From positions 62,001-126,000 of the forward strand of contig JAIQDT010007324.1 of the NCBI GenBank assembly GCA_021521415.1: a stretch of 64,000 nt of DNA, given 5' to 3'. Below, one piece after another: positions 47,450-60,450 of the stretch. Within the stretch, counting starts at the first letter, position 1, and every line of letters starts with the position of its first letter. The stretch is from Bidens hawaiensis. Its lineage: Eukaryota > Streptophyta > Magnoliopsida > Asterales > Asteraceae. The position numbers were made by a program, and so were the translations under genes. Below the pieces are notes generated by a model. It had not been told where the DNA came from. It worked only from the letters and a program-made list of their open reading frames with translations, and did not search any database.

Positions 47450-49923
47450 TCATACATGATACATATCAGAGGACAAACGAGGGGCAATGAGAACCTCAAG
47501 TGGTGTTGCTTTGCTGCTACTCAACCCAGGGTTCTCCCTCATATCAATAGGTTTATTTGTTGGATTTTTTAGTGTGAACTGTTGTATCAAACTTGCTAAA
47601 GTTAAATGCAAAGCCTGCAGGGCAAACGAAACACCAGGACATATTCTTCTACCACTACCAAATGGAAGCAATTCAAAATGTTTTCCTTTGACATCGATAT
47701 CCTTTTTAGTCTTCAAAAATCTTTCTGGCTGAAATTCATCTGGTTCTGACCACACATTAGGATCGCGATGCATTTTCGTAAAGATTTACTAGCAAACGTG
47801 TTCCTATTGGGATGTTGTAGCCACCCACAGTGCATTCCCCAATGGATTCGTGAGGAACAGAAAGAGGTCCAGCTGGGTATAAACGCAATGTTTCTTTGAT
47901 GATGGCATCTATGTAGACTAAATTCTTCATGTCCTATTCCTCCAACAGTCTATTCTTTCCAACATGCTCGTCAATTTCATGTTGGGCGATTTCTAATGAC
48001 TTTGGGTTGTTTAGCAGCAAAGACAAAGCCCAGGTTAACGTTATTGATGTTGTGTCCAAGCCTGCTGTTAGTAGTTGCTGTAACATTCAATGTATATTAG
48101 CACTACATATATCAACTAAGAATGTTGGCTGTCTGGTTCAGCTAGGTTTGATAAATTCTTTTTGACGAACTGCTGACTACGGTTTTTAAAAATGATAACG
48201 AACCATCCGTTCTCACGGTTTTATGATTTTACAGTCTGAGAAGAAAAAAATATTTGTCTCAAAAGCATAATTTTCTATTAATAAAAACCATACTTCACGA
48301 CGGTGTTCATGAAAATCGAAATCCGAAAAAATCCGAAAAAACGAACCGAAACCCAAATAAATCGATCCGAATTCTTATTCGAAAATTCGGATCGAATTTA
48401 TCCGAATAACTAATTCAGATTCGAATATGGAATTTAAAACAATTCGGATTGTTTGGATTATTCAGATTTCTGTTTAATCCAAACAAATAACATGTTTTTA
48501 GTGGTATTGTAAAGTTTTGTATGTTTATTTAGACTATTGTTTGAAGTTTGAACTTTGAATTTATGTTCAAGACTAATTTATATTTTTCGGTTTTGTATAT
48601 TTATTTTGATTCTAAACGTGTAAAAAATGTTAGGGGAACAAAAACTGGAAAAATTTTGTTATTAGGTTATTTTCGGATTATTCGGATAGGGTCCTAAAAG
48701 GTTGAAATCCGGAAAATCTGAACCGAATAACCCGTTGTCCAGTACGATGAACACCCCCCGCTTCATGCTCCTAAAATGAATAAGTAAATAACAATTTTAT
48801 CACCAGTTAAATTTATACCACCGATTCCAAATTTCAAACCATTGAAACCAAACCCATTAACTATCTTTGGTTTGGGACTGAAAAACTTATAGCTTAGCTT
48901 GGAATATACAACACTTAAAGAACTATACAAGTATACATGTATGTATAATATACTTACTTGGCATGTGGACTTTATAATTGTATCATGGTCAACACCAGGA
49001 AATTCGTCTTCCGAAACACCTTGAAGAGTTTTAATGAGCACATCTATGAATACTTGGCTGCCTTCAAGTTCCTGTGATGATTCTCCATATATTAATCTAC
49101 GTTCCTTTAACCATTGCTCAAAAAATATGTCCAACTCTTTCCCTGTCTGCTTCATAGCTTTCTTGTATCCACCTATATCCACCCATTTAAGATAAGGGAT
49201 ATAATCAGATACCACAAATGCCCCTACTAACTCGAAAAATTTCCTTACGACCCTTTGAAATCGAACCCCTTCTTCATCGTTGGGCGACAACCTCTTTCCT
49301 GAATTAATCCTAACTAAAATGTTTAATATGTAGTTCCCAAACCATTGACTCATATCCACCTTCACCGTGTCCGAATTGCTACACTTTTTGTTGTTTATCC
49401 AAGCTTCATATATATCCTTAACGGATGCTCTAAGTTCGGAAACCCGAACATGCTCAAGAGAATCAACTCGTCGTTGAGAAAGAACCTCAAGCATGATAAT
49501 CTTGCGCAATTTTCGCCAGTAATCTCCATACGGAGCAAAGCCAAGCATGGCATAGTTGTAGGCCATGATTTCTACTGCGGCTGCTTTGGGTCGACTAGCA
49601 AAGGCCTTGTCGTTTGTAGTAAAGCAATCCTTAGCTATCTCCCCACTACTCACCACCAAAACTTGGTGAACACCGAGCTTGATAATGAAGATAGGACCGT
49701 GTTTATCGGCCATGTTACCTAGCACCTTGTGAGGTAGCTCAGGTCCACCAAGAAGGTGAAGGTGTCCGATTATAGGCCATGCGCCCTTTGCTTGAGGTGG
49801 TTTTCTGCTTTTTCCTCTCTTTGCCATCTTTCTGTTGATGACATGGAGTAGGAACGCTAGTAGAATGAAAGATAAATAGGTGGTTGGTGTGATGGTTGAT
49901 AGTTGTGAAAGATGGAACTCCAT
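47450..49923 (-). pseudogene. CYP82-like cytochrome P450, 2 exons, stop codon and frameshift
   Basis: Exon 1 is 48958-49923 (322 codons, donor CAA|GTAAGT); exon 2 is 47450-48077. The single phase-0 intron is where A-type P450s have theirs. Residues 10-28 are the ER anchor, followed by the proline-rich hinge (KPPQAKGAWPIIGHLHLLGG). Exon 2 carries the I-helix AGLDTTSITLTW, the K-helix KETLR, EFQPERF and the heme loop FGSGRRICPG with its Cys ligand. Lesions: TAG at 47934-47936 directly after LLEE, and an extra base near 47776-47780 before MHRDPNVW. CYP82 enzymes oxidise specialised metabolites such as terpenoids, flavones or alkaloids; this copy should give no active enzyme. Coding is otherwise well preserved, so loss looks recent. 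Confidence 0.88.
48300..48759. mobile_element. hAT-like MITE (460 bp) inside the P450 intron, TTCGGAT-rich
   Basis: The ends ACGGTGTTCATGAAAATCG and, reverse complemented, GGGGGGTGTTCATCGTACTG share GGTGTTCAT. The flanking 8-mers ACTTCACG (48292-48299) and GCTTCATG (48760-48767) match at 6 of 8. The interior is reiterated CCGAA/TTCGG. It accounts for about half of the 880-bp intron. Confidence 0.6.
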
Positions 49924-50029
49924 GGATTCGTTGTTATGGAAGAACTAGGTCTTTGAATGCAGACTAAAATAAGTGAGATGGAAGATATATACCGAAACGG
50001 AATCGTACCGGAACTAAAAGTTAAAAGAC
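49924..50029 (-). promoter_or_regulatory. Presumed P450 upstream region
   Basis: Short gap between the P450 start codon and old repeat DNA; no clear TATA box was identified. Confidence 0.25.
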
Positions 50030-52250
50030 TTTATTTACACAAAAATTTGTCTCGCGTAATCCATGAAATAAACATGTGATATGCCAAAATAATACCCATC
50101 ATGATTTGCATCGATTAAAAACCATAAAACTAGTTTTATATCCGTCCGGTGGACGGGTAAGTTAATGGCGTAAACATAATTATTAAGATAACGAAGAACA
50201 TATTTAACTTGTAAGTGCAAAGCCAATGTCACCCTCCGACTAGGTAAATGCGGAAGCATAATACGGGAATGTAACATATAATTCTGGTATTAACCACATT
50301 GTTTATAAAGAAAATTAACAAACTAATTTATATCAAATTACATGGTTTTTAAATATATTTACAAACTAAGTGTTCGCAAAATAACCAGTTCTCTAGGCCG
50401 CTTCATTCCTTAACGATATAATTTCTTCTATCTACATCAGTACGATTTATCACTTGAGCACATAGCATTTATCACATCATTCCAACTTTGGAATACCTGA
50501 AAAGCATGTTAAAATGAATCAACTACAAAGAGTTGGTGAGTTTCATAAGTTTGTACGAGATTAGTATACGTAATTGTAATATTCAGAATGTATGTATGTA
50601 TATGATGTAATTATACTAAGCCATGAGTGAAACCTCGGCTAGCTATACCACGTGGCCTCCGCTGCCCACGCACTCTTCATGGCCTCAACAGCCACATGCC
50701 CCAAAATGTACTATGTCTAACACCACATAGCATGTTACAAAAGGTTCGCATGGTAATGTACAACTGTAAAACGTGTCCCGGCATACCACACCGGCCCTAT
50801 CAGTTGGGTTTGTCAAACCAATAGTATTATTCACATGCATTCGAGTTGTAGTTAATCACCCGTGTGGGGGGACTTGCAAGTGTCAGCCCTTATATAATTC
50901 ACATCATAGAACGTTTCCAGACAAATAAGTATATATAAACATATTTTCCACCCCAAATGTTCATAAAACAGTTTAAAAAGTGTGGTCATGACACTCACAT
51001 TGTAGTAGTATCGAATAAGTAACACGTGCGGTATATACTACGCTTTGATTATAGCTCGTATCCTATAATCGGTATTGCATTGCCAATACTAGTACAGTCT
51101 TTAAACTAAACATAGTTGTATATCTAGTCTGAGTTTGGCCGTTACACCTAGAACATATTAGTAGTCTTAGATTGTGACGTTGTTCGATATGAAATGTATA
51201 AAACCAGTATTGGCTCAGTTTTTCCATGCCTGGCCAAGTTGGTCGTTTACGCGTTTCGAAAATAGTTATGATCCCACAAACTTCAGTAAACATACTGTTT
51301 GATAAAATGATTCGATTTATAAAAGAAAATTAGAGTTTCAGTATATGGATTAGTCACAGGGTTCGTTTCCGTTTTTATATGGGTTTGATTGTACAATATG
51401 CATACAACTCACCCAAATTGTCCGGAAATCTCGTAAAAAGTTCGTTTATATCAAATTCATTCAAACTATGATATTTGACAACTTTTGACGTTTTGACACA
51501 CCAGCCAGTTCGTAAAACATAACGCTGCTGGTTTTATCAAATTATATAAAAACTAAATCTTTAAATTATTATAACTCTCTATATAGTTATAGAAAAATAT
51601 GATAATTTTTGTACTAAACAAATTAAAATATGTATATTTTTATAAAAAATAATTCCAGAATTTTTACACCTACTTATTTACTTATAAAAATTCATTTTAT
51701 ATGTTATAATTAACCAATAATTCACCCGCTTATACCAAACGCTTTCTGAAAAATCCGATAAATTTTCTAAATGGTCAAATATCATCAAATAACCCCTGTA
51801 AAATTTCCAGAACTTCACTCTTTGGCTAAAAAACCTTTTTATGCATGATTCAGCTGTTAAAACCCGATTAAACGAAAATGCACGAATCATATCTAAACTT
51901 CTCCATTTAATCCCAAATTTTTTGTGTGATCTAAAAATGGCACTTCTGAGTTCTCCACAATATATCATAATTTTACCATTAGTTTAACTATTTTTCGTAA
52001 TAAACCCTCAATAAACGGTGTTGTGCTCTAGAATATACATATTTTACTATTAACATTTCCTACAATTTGAATTAATTTTTAGCCATTATTTATTTAGTTC
52101 TATACGTTTGTGGTTCATATTTTGAATTTTATGGTTTCAAGAGAAAAACGAGTTAAAACGATCTAGTATTGCTAAATTCGTTATCGGCAAGTGAATCGTC
52201 GAACCAATTTTTTATGTGACTAACTTTACAAAAAGTGTTTAGGCAGACGT
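50030..52250. repeat. Probable old, diverged LTR remnant
   Basis: The layout resembles the other LTRs in this window: GTCACCCTCCGACTAGG near 50229, AGTTGGTGAGTTTCATAAGTTTG near 50531 (compare GTTGGTGAGCAATTCATAAG at 26614), and a CACGTGG/CCACATG-rich block near 50650. The short open frames are not supported as genes. No intact ends or TSD were found. Confidence 0.4.
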
Positions 52251-52812
52251 AACATTTGTGACAAGTTTTTAAAATAAAATTTATTATACTCACATGTTAA
52301 GATATAATGTGTGGAGCATATGATTGTGAGTTTGGATGCATGTATTATAAAAGAAAGCATGTCACAATAATTTAAAAGAATTTGTGGCTCGTTAAACTCA
52401 CAAAAGAAACAAGAAAAATATGACATTGAGAAGGGCCCACAATTAAGTCTCCAAATCCATATGCTTGATTGGACTAAAGAAGAATAAAAAAAACTCTACA
52501 CCAAAACAAATGGTGTCGGTGGTGGAGTCTTTTAAGACAAGAAATTAGAGTTAATATAAAAGGAAGGTTATAATTATTATTTAAGACATACAGCAGCCGC
52601 AAACATCAAAAGAAGAAAGAAAAAACGCTTGGAGGTGGGGACAGGGTTCCGATTATAATACTATATATAAAAATTATTGGTTGGGGGAATATATATGGCG
52701 GTGACATAATTTGTTTGGAGTAGAAGGGAGTCGAGCAACTAATTAATTCCAAGGAGGATTCTGACTTGTTTTGAATTAATACATTCTTTGGAGGAAAAAG
52801 CTGGGAGCTACT
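52251..52812. other. Intergenic, nothing seen
   Basis: AT-rich sequence immediately left of the second gypsy element. A 70-codon antisense frame at 52606-52818 is not supported. Confidence 0.5.
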
Positions 52813-54633
52813 TGTCACATCCTGACTTAGGGTCTAGGCGTGTGACAACAAGTTGGTACCTATTTTGTAAATATATCAGAGTTTGTGGTTAATTTTAGCA
52901 GAAGACTTTTGGTTTGAATATAATATTAATTTACATTGAAAATTTACTCGTAAATTAAATACCCGAGTTTTAGTTTACAAAAGATATGTTTCATATTACA
53001 AGGATTTAGTTTATCAAAACGGAGCCATCTTGTACGCGCTTCTATCTTCATTAAGACTCCAATCCTTGTTAATGCTACTTATGCTTAGTTACCTGCAATG
53101 GGTTGAAAAAATACGTCAGCTATATGCTGGTGAACACGTATGACTCTATAAAACATTTGAATGCCATTACAATACAAATATAGTTTTCTTTACAAGCTCA
53201 GCAGAAGCATTTCTACTTCTGGTCTATGTACCACTGCCCTACACACACAATTATTCCCGAGCCACGTAGCCCTTAATGGGAAACTAGTTATGACCATTAG
53301 CCCGCGACCACGTAGCCTTTGAATGATTAGGCTGAACGGTATGTTTGGATCCAGACACATGTGTATTCGGTCCTAGTTGATTTTATTTTCTAATTTGTAT
53401 CATAACGTTTTAGAGATCACATAACCTCATGTAAACATTGACTGACTCGTTAAGACAAACACCTGTTCATCTTATCGAGTATAAATATGTTTTGACTGAT
53501 TAAAAAGGTTAACGTATTCACCTGTACCGCCGGTGTTGGAAAACCTTGACTGATTGATTGATTGTGAATGATATTTAACCTATACATAATAGATTTGTAT
53601 AAATACTTGAATGATGTTACTTGATTAAGCTATGATTGTAAGCTTAACCTTGAAATCGTTTATCTTTTTATTGTGAATGAAAACACTTGATTTTATGTGA
53701 CGTTTGATATAACATGCTTTGGCTTAATAGGTTATAACATGTTGGTAAGTTTCTTCAGGTACGTAAACGGGTTCCTCGGTTGATTGGGATTTGTACGAAT
53801 TACTTTTCCTTAGGCAAGAAACTTACTACTAGTGATAACACCCTTACAGTTACTACATGTCCGTCAAAATATATCTTTGATTAACATTACTTTATTATGA
53901 AGTAACGTTTAAGAAAAACTCGTTTATGAATGTGAATGTTTGTAAAATACGATCAAGGTTAAAGGCCATAGCCTCGATTGATAGTCTAAGCTATAATTCA
54001 AATAACTTAAACATAACTCCTACCTTAACGCGGATACTTAGATTGATAATAAGAAAAATGCAGGTTCTTGATCTACTCGTTTATACGATTGCTAGCTTGA
54101 TTATAACTTCGTTCATTGCACGAACTACGAGAAAATGGCACGTCGGCTTGTTACGGCAATGGGGAACGCCTTTCGAGGTTAAATGTGTATAAATGGAGGT
54201 GTGTTTGGGATGAAAATGGTTCAATCCCGTAACCCTCTATTTATATGCAGAAATCGTACCCCGTCGCGATACGCGATGGGTTCCTTGTGACCCGTCGCGT
54301 ACAGCGGCGCCGCAATTTGACGCCGCCTTACCGGCTTGTGACACGTGGCCTGTCATATCATGCCACGTGTTGACACGTTGTTGGACACGTGTCCAATGAC
54401 TCAGCAAGGTCATCGCGATACGCGATGACCGTTGTGATTTGGGCCGTAGCGTATCGCTACGCCGCCCATGTCTCGGTTGTTGTGCAAGTCCATCGCGCTA
54501 TGCGATGGGTTAAATGTTACCCCGTCGCGTATCGCGATGGGAGAAGATTTTCATAATTTACAATTTGGTCCCTATTCTTTTAAAAGTTAGCATTTTAAAG
54601 TAAAACTTATAGGGTTTGAGACGCGGTGTTACA
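52813..54633 (-). repeat. Older gypsy 3' LTR
   Basis: 1821 bp, TGTAACACCGCGTC to TGTGACA in element sense. The last 400 bp on the plus strand hold repeated TCGCGATACGCGA-type palindromes and several CACGTG-like sites. Confidence 0.85.
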
Positions 54634-54648
54634 TCCTCCCCACCTTTT
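54634..54648 (-). other. Polypurine tract of the older gypsy
   Basis: AAAAGGTGGGGAGGA in element sense, directly against the 3' LTR. Confidence 0.8.
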
Positions 54649-54669
54649 GAATAATCTCGTCCTCGAGAT

Positions 54670-57600
54670 TTATTGGAATAGATAGGGATACTTTTTCTTC
54701 ATTTCTGACTCGAGCTCCCACGTATACTCGGGTCCTCGTCTTGAATCCCATTTGACTTTCACGAGTTTTAACCTTTTGTGCTTGAGAAACTTGATCATGC
54801 TATCTTCTATTTGAATCGGTTGTTCCACAAACTTAAGCTTCTCGTTGATTTTAACATCTTTTAAAGGCATTGCAAGGGTTTCATCGGCAAAACACTTGCG
54901 TAGATTGGATATGTGAAACACATCGTGAATACCTTTCATTTCTTCGGGTAATTCTAATCGGTAAGCAACTGGTCCGATTCTATCAAGTATTTTGAATGGT
55001 CCAACAAATCGTGGACTAAGTTTTCCTTTCTTTCCAAATCGTACTACACCTTTCCAAGGCGACACTTTCAATAATACTCTATCACCTTCTTTGAATTCCA
55101 ATGGCTTGCGACGAATGTCCGCATAATTTTTTTGTCTATCCCTTGTCGTTTTCAATCGTTCACGAATTTGTATTTCTTGATCAGTAGTCCTTTGAACAAT
55201 TTCAGGTCCTGACAACTGACTATCACCTGTTTCTGACCAACATACAAGTGTTCTACACTTACCCCCATACAACGCTTCAAATAGTGCCATTTGGATACTC
55301 GTATGATAACTATTGTTATACGAGAACTCCATAAGAGCAAGATGAGTATCCCAACTTCCTCCTAAATCGATAACACAGGCACGAAGCATATCTTCTAAGG
55401 TTTGAATTGTACGTTCACTTTGGCCATCAGTTTGGGGATGGTATGCAGTACTTAAGTTTAATCGAGTCCCCATTGCCTTTTGAAAACTTGAACAAAAATT
55501 TGAAGTAAAACGACTATCTCTATCCGAAATGTGGATAGCGGCACACCATGTAAGGATACTATGTTTTCGACATATAAGTGTGCTAACTTATCCATACTAA
55601 ACGTTTCTTATATTGGAATAAAATGGGCAGACTTAGTAAGTCTATCTACAATAACCCAGATTGCATCATTTTGGCGAGAAGTTTTAGGTAACTTCATGAT
55701 GAAATCCATAGTTATCATATCCCATTTTCATATCGGGATTTCCGGTTGTTGTAGTAATCCTAACGGCTTTTGATGTTCAGCTTTCACTTTAGAACACGTT
55801 AGGCATTTAGCTACATACAAAGCAATATCTTTCTTCATACTGATCCACCAGTAATCATCTTTTAGATTGTCATACATCTTGTCACTTCCCGGATGCATCA
55901 TATATTTTGACTTGTGTGCTTCTTCTAGAATCTTATCTCTTAAACTTCTGATTACTGGTACCCATATTCTTGTACCAAGTCTTAATATATCGTCACTCCC
56001 TTTGACTAATTGATCGATTGTACCGTTTTCTCTTTCGGCTTTAATGTTTCCTTTTTCCAGTGTCAACTTCTGAGCTTCTTCGATTTGACTAGCTAAATCA
56101 ACTTTAAGTTCCAATCTAAGAGCTCGAACTCTCTTTGTTTTTTCTTGTTCTTTTCTACTCAAGGCGCCAGCCACAACATTTGCCTTTCCTTCATGATATA
56201 TGATTTCACAGTCGTAGTCATTAAGCGTTTCCATCCATCGCCTTTACCTCATATTCAATTCCTTTTGATCGAATATATGCTTTAAACTTTTGTGATCAGT
56301 GTATACAATGAACTTAACACCATACAAGTAATGTCGCCATAATTTCAATGCGAAGATTATAGCGCTTAATACAAGGTCGTATGTGGTGTAATTCTTTTCC
56401 TGAACCTTTAACTGTCTCGAGGCATAAGCAATTACTTTCTTTCCTTGCATCAAAACACATCCCATTCCCGTGTGAGAAGCATCACAGTAAATGATAAAGT
56501 TTTCTCATCCTTCTGGCAAGGCCAGAATAGGTGCATTGGTTAACTTTTGTTTGATTGTTTCAAATGCTTTCTCTTGCTTCGGTCCCCATTCAAACTTAAT
56601 TGTCTTTCTTGTGAGTGAAGTTAATGGAACGGCTATTCGAGAAAAGTCTTGAATAAACCTTCGGTAATAACCGGCAAAGCCTAGGAAACTTCTGACTTGA
56701 GTCGGTGTCTTGGGTTTCTCCCACTTGGTAATGGCTTCTATTTTAGCTGGATCTACTTGAATACCCTTATTATTTAAAACGTGTCCAAGAAATTGGATTT
56801 CGGATAACCAAAATTCACATTTGGAGAATTTGGCGTACAATTTCTCGTTTCTTAAGGTTTCAAGTATGATTTTGAGATGAACTCGATGATCTTCTTTTGA
56901 TTTTGAATAAACAAGAATGTCATCAATGAAAACGATAACAAACTTGTCTAAATATGGTTTGCAATTTCGATTCATCATGTCCATAAAAGCTGCTGGAGCA
57001 TTACTGAGTCCGAAAGGCATCACGGTGAACTCATAATGTCCATATTGGGTTCTGAAGTCTGTCTTTGGTATATCTTCTTCTTGTACTTTCAACTGGTGGT
57101 AACCTGATCTAAGATCAATATTTGAAAAAAAACTTGCTCCTTGAAGCTGGTCGAACAAAACTTCGATTCTTGGAAGTGGATATTTGTTCTTGATCGTGAC
57201 CTTATTCAGTTCTCGGTAGTCTATACACATCCTCATTGATCTGTCCTTCTTCTTTACAAACAGAACTGGAGCTCCCCACGGTGACGAACTCGGTCTTATG
57301 AATCCTTTTTCTAATAATTAATCTAATTGTTTCTTCAATTCTTTCATTTCCGTAGGTGCTAGACGATAAGGAGATTTGGCTATTGGTGATGTTCCCGGCA
57401 TGAGGTCGATCCTAAACTCTACTTCTCTATCAGGCGGGGCTCCTGGTATCTCATTAGGAAATACGTCTGGAAATTCAGATACAATCGGTACTTCCTTCAT
57501 TTTCTTTGGTTCAGGTTCCTTTGTTACATAGGCCATGAATGTGAGGCATCCCTTACCTATGCAATGACTTACTTTAATCTTGGAAATGATTCCTACCTTT

Positions 57601-59333
57601 CCTCCTTCTTTATCTCCGGTTATACGAATGGTTTTGTTAGTAGGTGTTCGAATGTCGATGGCTTTATCGCTACATAGGATATGGGCTTGATTAAACGATA
57701 ACCAGTCCATACCTAAAACTACATCAAAACCTGCTAATGTCATGGGTAACAATCGTACAGGTATGACGTGATTGGCTAGAGAAATTGTGACATTATCTAA
57801 AGCCTCGGTTATTCTACTTACACTTCCATCAGCGGTTTCTACTTCATAATGTTTATCTAGTTTAACTAAGGGTTCATTTAATAGACTACAGAATTTATAA
57901 TCTATAAAGCTTTGGTTTATACCCAAGTCAAATAAAATCCTAGCATAAACATTATTTATAGGAAACGTACCGGTGATCACGTCCGGTATATCGGCTGCCT
58001 TCTGAGTGTCTAGCATGAAAACACGTGCGTTTCCTTTCTTGGCCTCGGTCTTGGCACCGCTGCCACTTGCACCAGCCGTCACAGTCATCGGCTTCCTCTT
58101 TGGACATTCATTACTAAAGTGTCCTCTTTCCTTACAATCAAAACATACCACTGCTTTCCTTGTGCAGTCTGCTTCCACATGACCTGGTCTTTTGCAGAAA
58201 TTACATGTAATCGTGTTGTTTGGTCGAAGACATCTTCCGAAGTGTCTCCTACCACATGTCTTACAAATAGGGCGAGTATACACAAACGCCCATTCCCTCT
58301 TTTTCTCAACATTTCTAACTTTTCCTCCAACTGGCGTCTTGCCATCATCTTTCTTCTTCTCATCCCGATTCCTTATCATTCCATCCATTAAATACCCGAC
58401 CAACTCCATAGCAGATTCCGTCGAAGACGGCATATGTCAACGGACTAAGTCACGGATTTCGATTGGCAACCCGTAGATATAGCGCGTCACTTTGTTGATT
58501 TCATGAGTGACCAAGTGAGGTATAATTCTGCAGTACACAAGAAATTTAGTATTATATTCCTTGAGGTTGGTTTCCACAACCTTGTGGTTCCACAACTTGG
58601 TTTGTATTTGATCTATTTCGTTAATCGGGCAAAACTTCTTTAGTATCATAGCTTTAAACGTTGCCCAGTCCAGATTGTATAAACTTTCTCTACCCTTAAT
58701 TTTAACTCCAATCAGGGTATTCCACCATTCTAATGCCTCTCCCTTGAACATCTGAGAGGTATATTGCACTTTCTCACTTTCCGTACACTTGCTTATCAGT
58801 ACAATCGATTCCATTTCCTCCAACCATCGGAGGGTAACTATCGCTCCCTTATCCCCATGGAACTCTTTGGGGTTATAAACTTTAAATACTTTAAAATCAC
58901 AACCCTCATGTATCTTTAACTTCTTAGTTATATCATGGAGGTTGTTTTCAGCGGTGGAGCTTTCATCACTTACTTCCTTCTTTTTCTCATTTTCTTTTTT
59001 CTTACTTTCTTTCTTTTCCGATTCCTTTTTAGATTCTTTCTTTGATTCTCTTTTTGAAGTAGCATATTCACTTTTGCTTCGACTCGCCCTCTTATTAGAA
59101 TGAGAGGCGGTTCGACTTGGATCATTTTTCATTAAGTCATAAAGCGGAGTTACAGCTTCTTTGATTAAATCGCGAATACCGAGCACATAGTCTTTCAGTA
59201 TTGCTTGAATGTTTTCTGCTACAGTCTTTTCTTTATCGTTGTTTATGTTTTCTGCTACGGTCTTTTCTTTATTATTTATTTGCATTTCTTGATTACTGTT
59301 GGCTTTAGACATGCTGTTACATGAATAAAACAA
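54670..59333 (-). pseudogene. Gag-pol of the older Tekay-type element, multiple stops
   Basis: Gag runs from 59333 (Lys/Glu/Ser-rich head, then EALEWWNTL). A TGA at 58437-58439 separates it from CCHC knuckles CNFCKRPGHVEADC and CFDCKERGHFSNEC. The protease site reads FDLGINQSF, with Leu where Thr or Ser is expected. A TAA at 57318-57320 precedes RT ([12 protein letters not shown] near 56940). TGA at 56505-56507, TAA just above 56234, TGA at 55728-55730 and TAA at 55608-55610 interrupt RNase H and integrase, and a frameshift near 55535 hits the SDRDSRF block. The last frame, 54670-55473, keeps [12 protein letters not shown] and a chromodomain ([15 protein letters not shown]). It is 60-70% similar by eye to the young element's polyprotein. 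Confidence 0.88.
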
Positions 59334-59456
59334 AATTCAGAGAAAAGACAGACTTTCTTTATAATACATTATTTATCTTACAAAGAAAACATAACAGTTA
59401 ACAACAGTACGTAACACCGATTCCTAATCCTTAATCCACTTTTTTAACAAGATTCT

Positions 59457-60311
59457 TCATCTTGTCACATTTCTTAACAAGTTTCTTTCTATTCTCTTCT
59501 TGTCCACTTTCTCATTCCTTAGCTCACCCATCACTGAATTTGGCGGGTTAGGGTATCTCGTTGGTGCGGATGCAGCTGGGAAGAGATAAGTGTTCTCTTG
59601 TGAATAGAGGTGTGGATTTGCAACGTATGTATTCATTTCCTCATCGGGGATGTTAGTTGTATAAAATTCCTCGATCAGGTTTGCCTCTTCACGGATCTCT
59701 TTAGCTTGTTGTGATATGGAAGGTCTTGGTCCAACGTATGGAGGAAAATAAGGATTTTCGTTCTCCTCATTTTCTTTGTCGGGATCCTCCTCTTCCTCGG
59801 GTTCTTCCTCAGATTCATAAGGATTCTTGATTGGTGATTGAACTAATCTCTTTTTGTATGGCAAGATGACTCTCATCCTTGGTTCACGACTTGGTTCTGC
59901 ATTGATCGGTGGGATTTTGTATCGATAGTTTGATGGTGGTGATCCGAATTCCCATCTCCTTTGATCAGAGTGACAATTCATCCAGCTAGATGATTCTGAT
60001 TCAGTTTCCTGTTTGATCTTACTTTGCACTTCCTATTCCTCGAAAGGATGGTACGTGGGAATGTCGGATGGATGGTACTGAGGATTGTTGTCGGCAGTAT
60101 TATCGGATATTTCGATTGGGCATTGTTGACTTCCTGGGAGATACACGGGTTAGCTCCCATATGGTAACTTTGGAATGATCGGTTGATTGTGATTGAAAAA
60201 GCTTGTATAATAACTATTGCTACTCTCCATATCGGATGGTTCGTAGTTGATTGTCGGTTTTGATCGGATTGCTACTCGGTGTCTATGACCAAGGTAATTA
60301 ATATAAGACAT
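59457..60311 (-). pseudogene. Accessory ORF between PBS and gag of the older gypsy, two in-frame stops
   Basis: Starting from the ATG at 60309-60311 (MSYINYLGHRHRVAI) one frame runs 285 codons to 59457, broken only by TAA at 60150-60152 and TAG at 60033-60035. The region after the second stop gives the 190-residue open part: Pro/Arg-rich segments, then an acidic run (ESEEEPEEEEDPDKENEENE) and a helical stretch (SISQQAKEIREEANLIEEFY). It begins 127 nt after the PBS and ends about 120 nt before gag, the same place as the accessory ORF of the young element. No known domain, TM helix or signal peptide is recognised. The preserved frame around two point stops implies it was once translated. Confidence 0.6.
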
Positions 60312-60437
60312 CTGCACGTAGTTAGATTAGGGATATGAAGTTTACCAATCCTATCTTATCCATACGAATAAATAATAATAACTTTAAGGTTAAAGCTTAG
60401 GTACTAATGTTTAAATACCTAATTTGCTGAAACCGAT

Positions 60438-60450
60438 GGATCTGATACCA
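60438..60450 (-). other. Primer-binding site of the older gypsy
   Basis: TGGTATCAGATCC on the minus strand, three bases after the LTR; initiator tRNA-Met type with one change near its end. Confidence 0.85.

Noticed and set aside
53926..54192. Open frame recurring at 61553-61792 and 62188-62430 with nearly the same product
   Set aside because: All three copies lie at the same place in homologous LTRs, antisense to the element; shared ancestry of the LTR explains the similarity.
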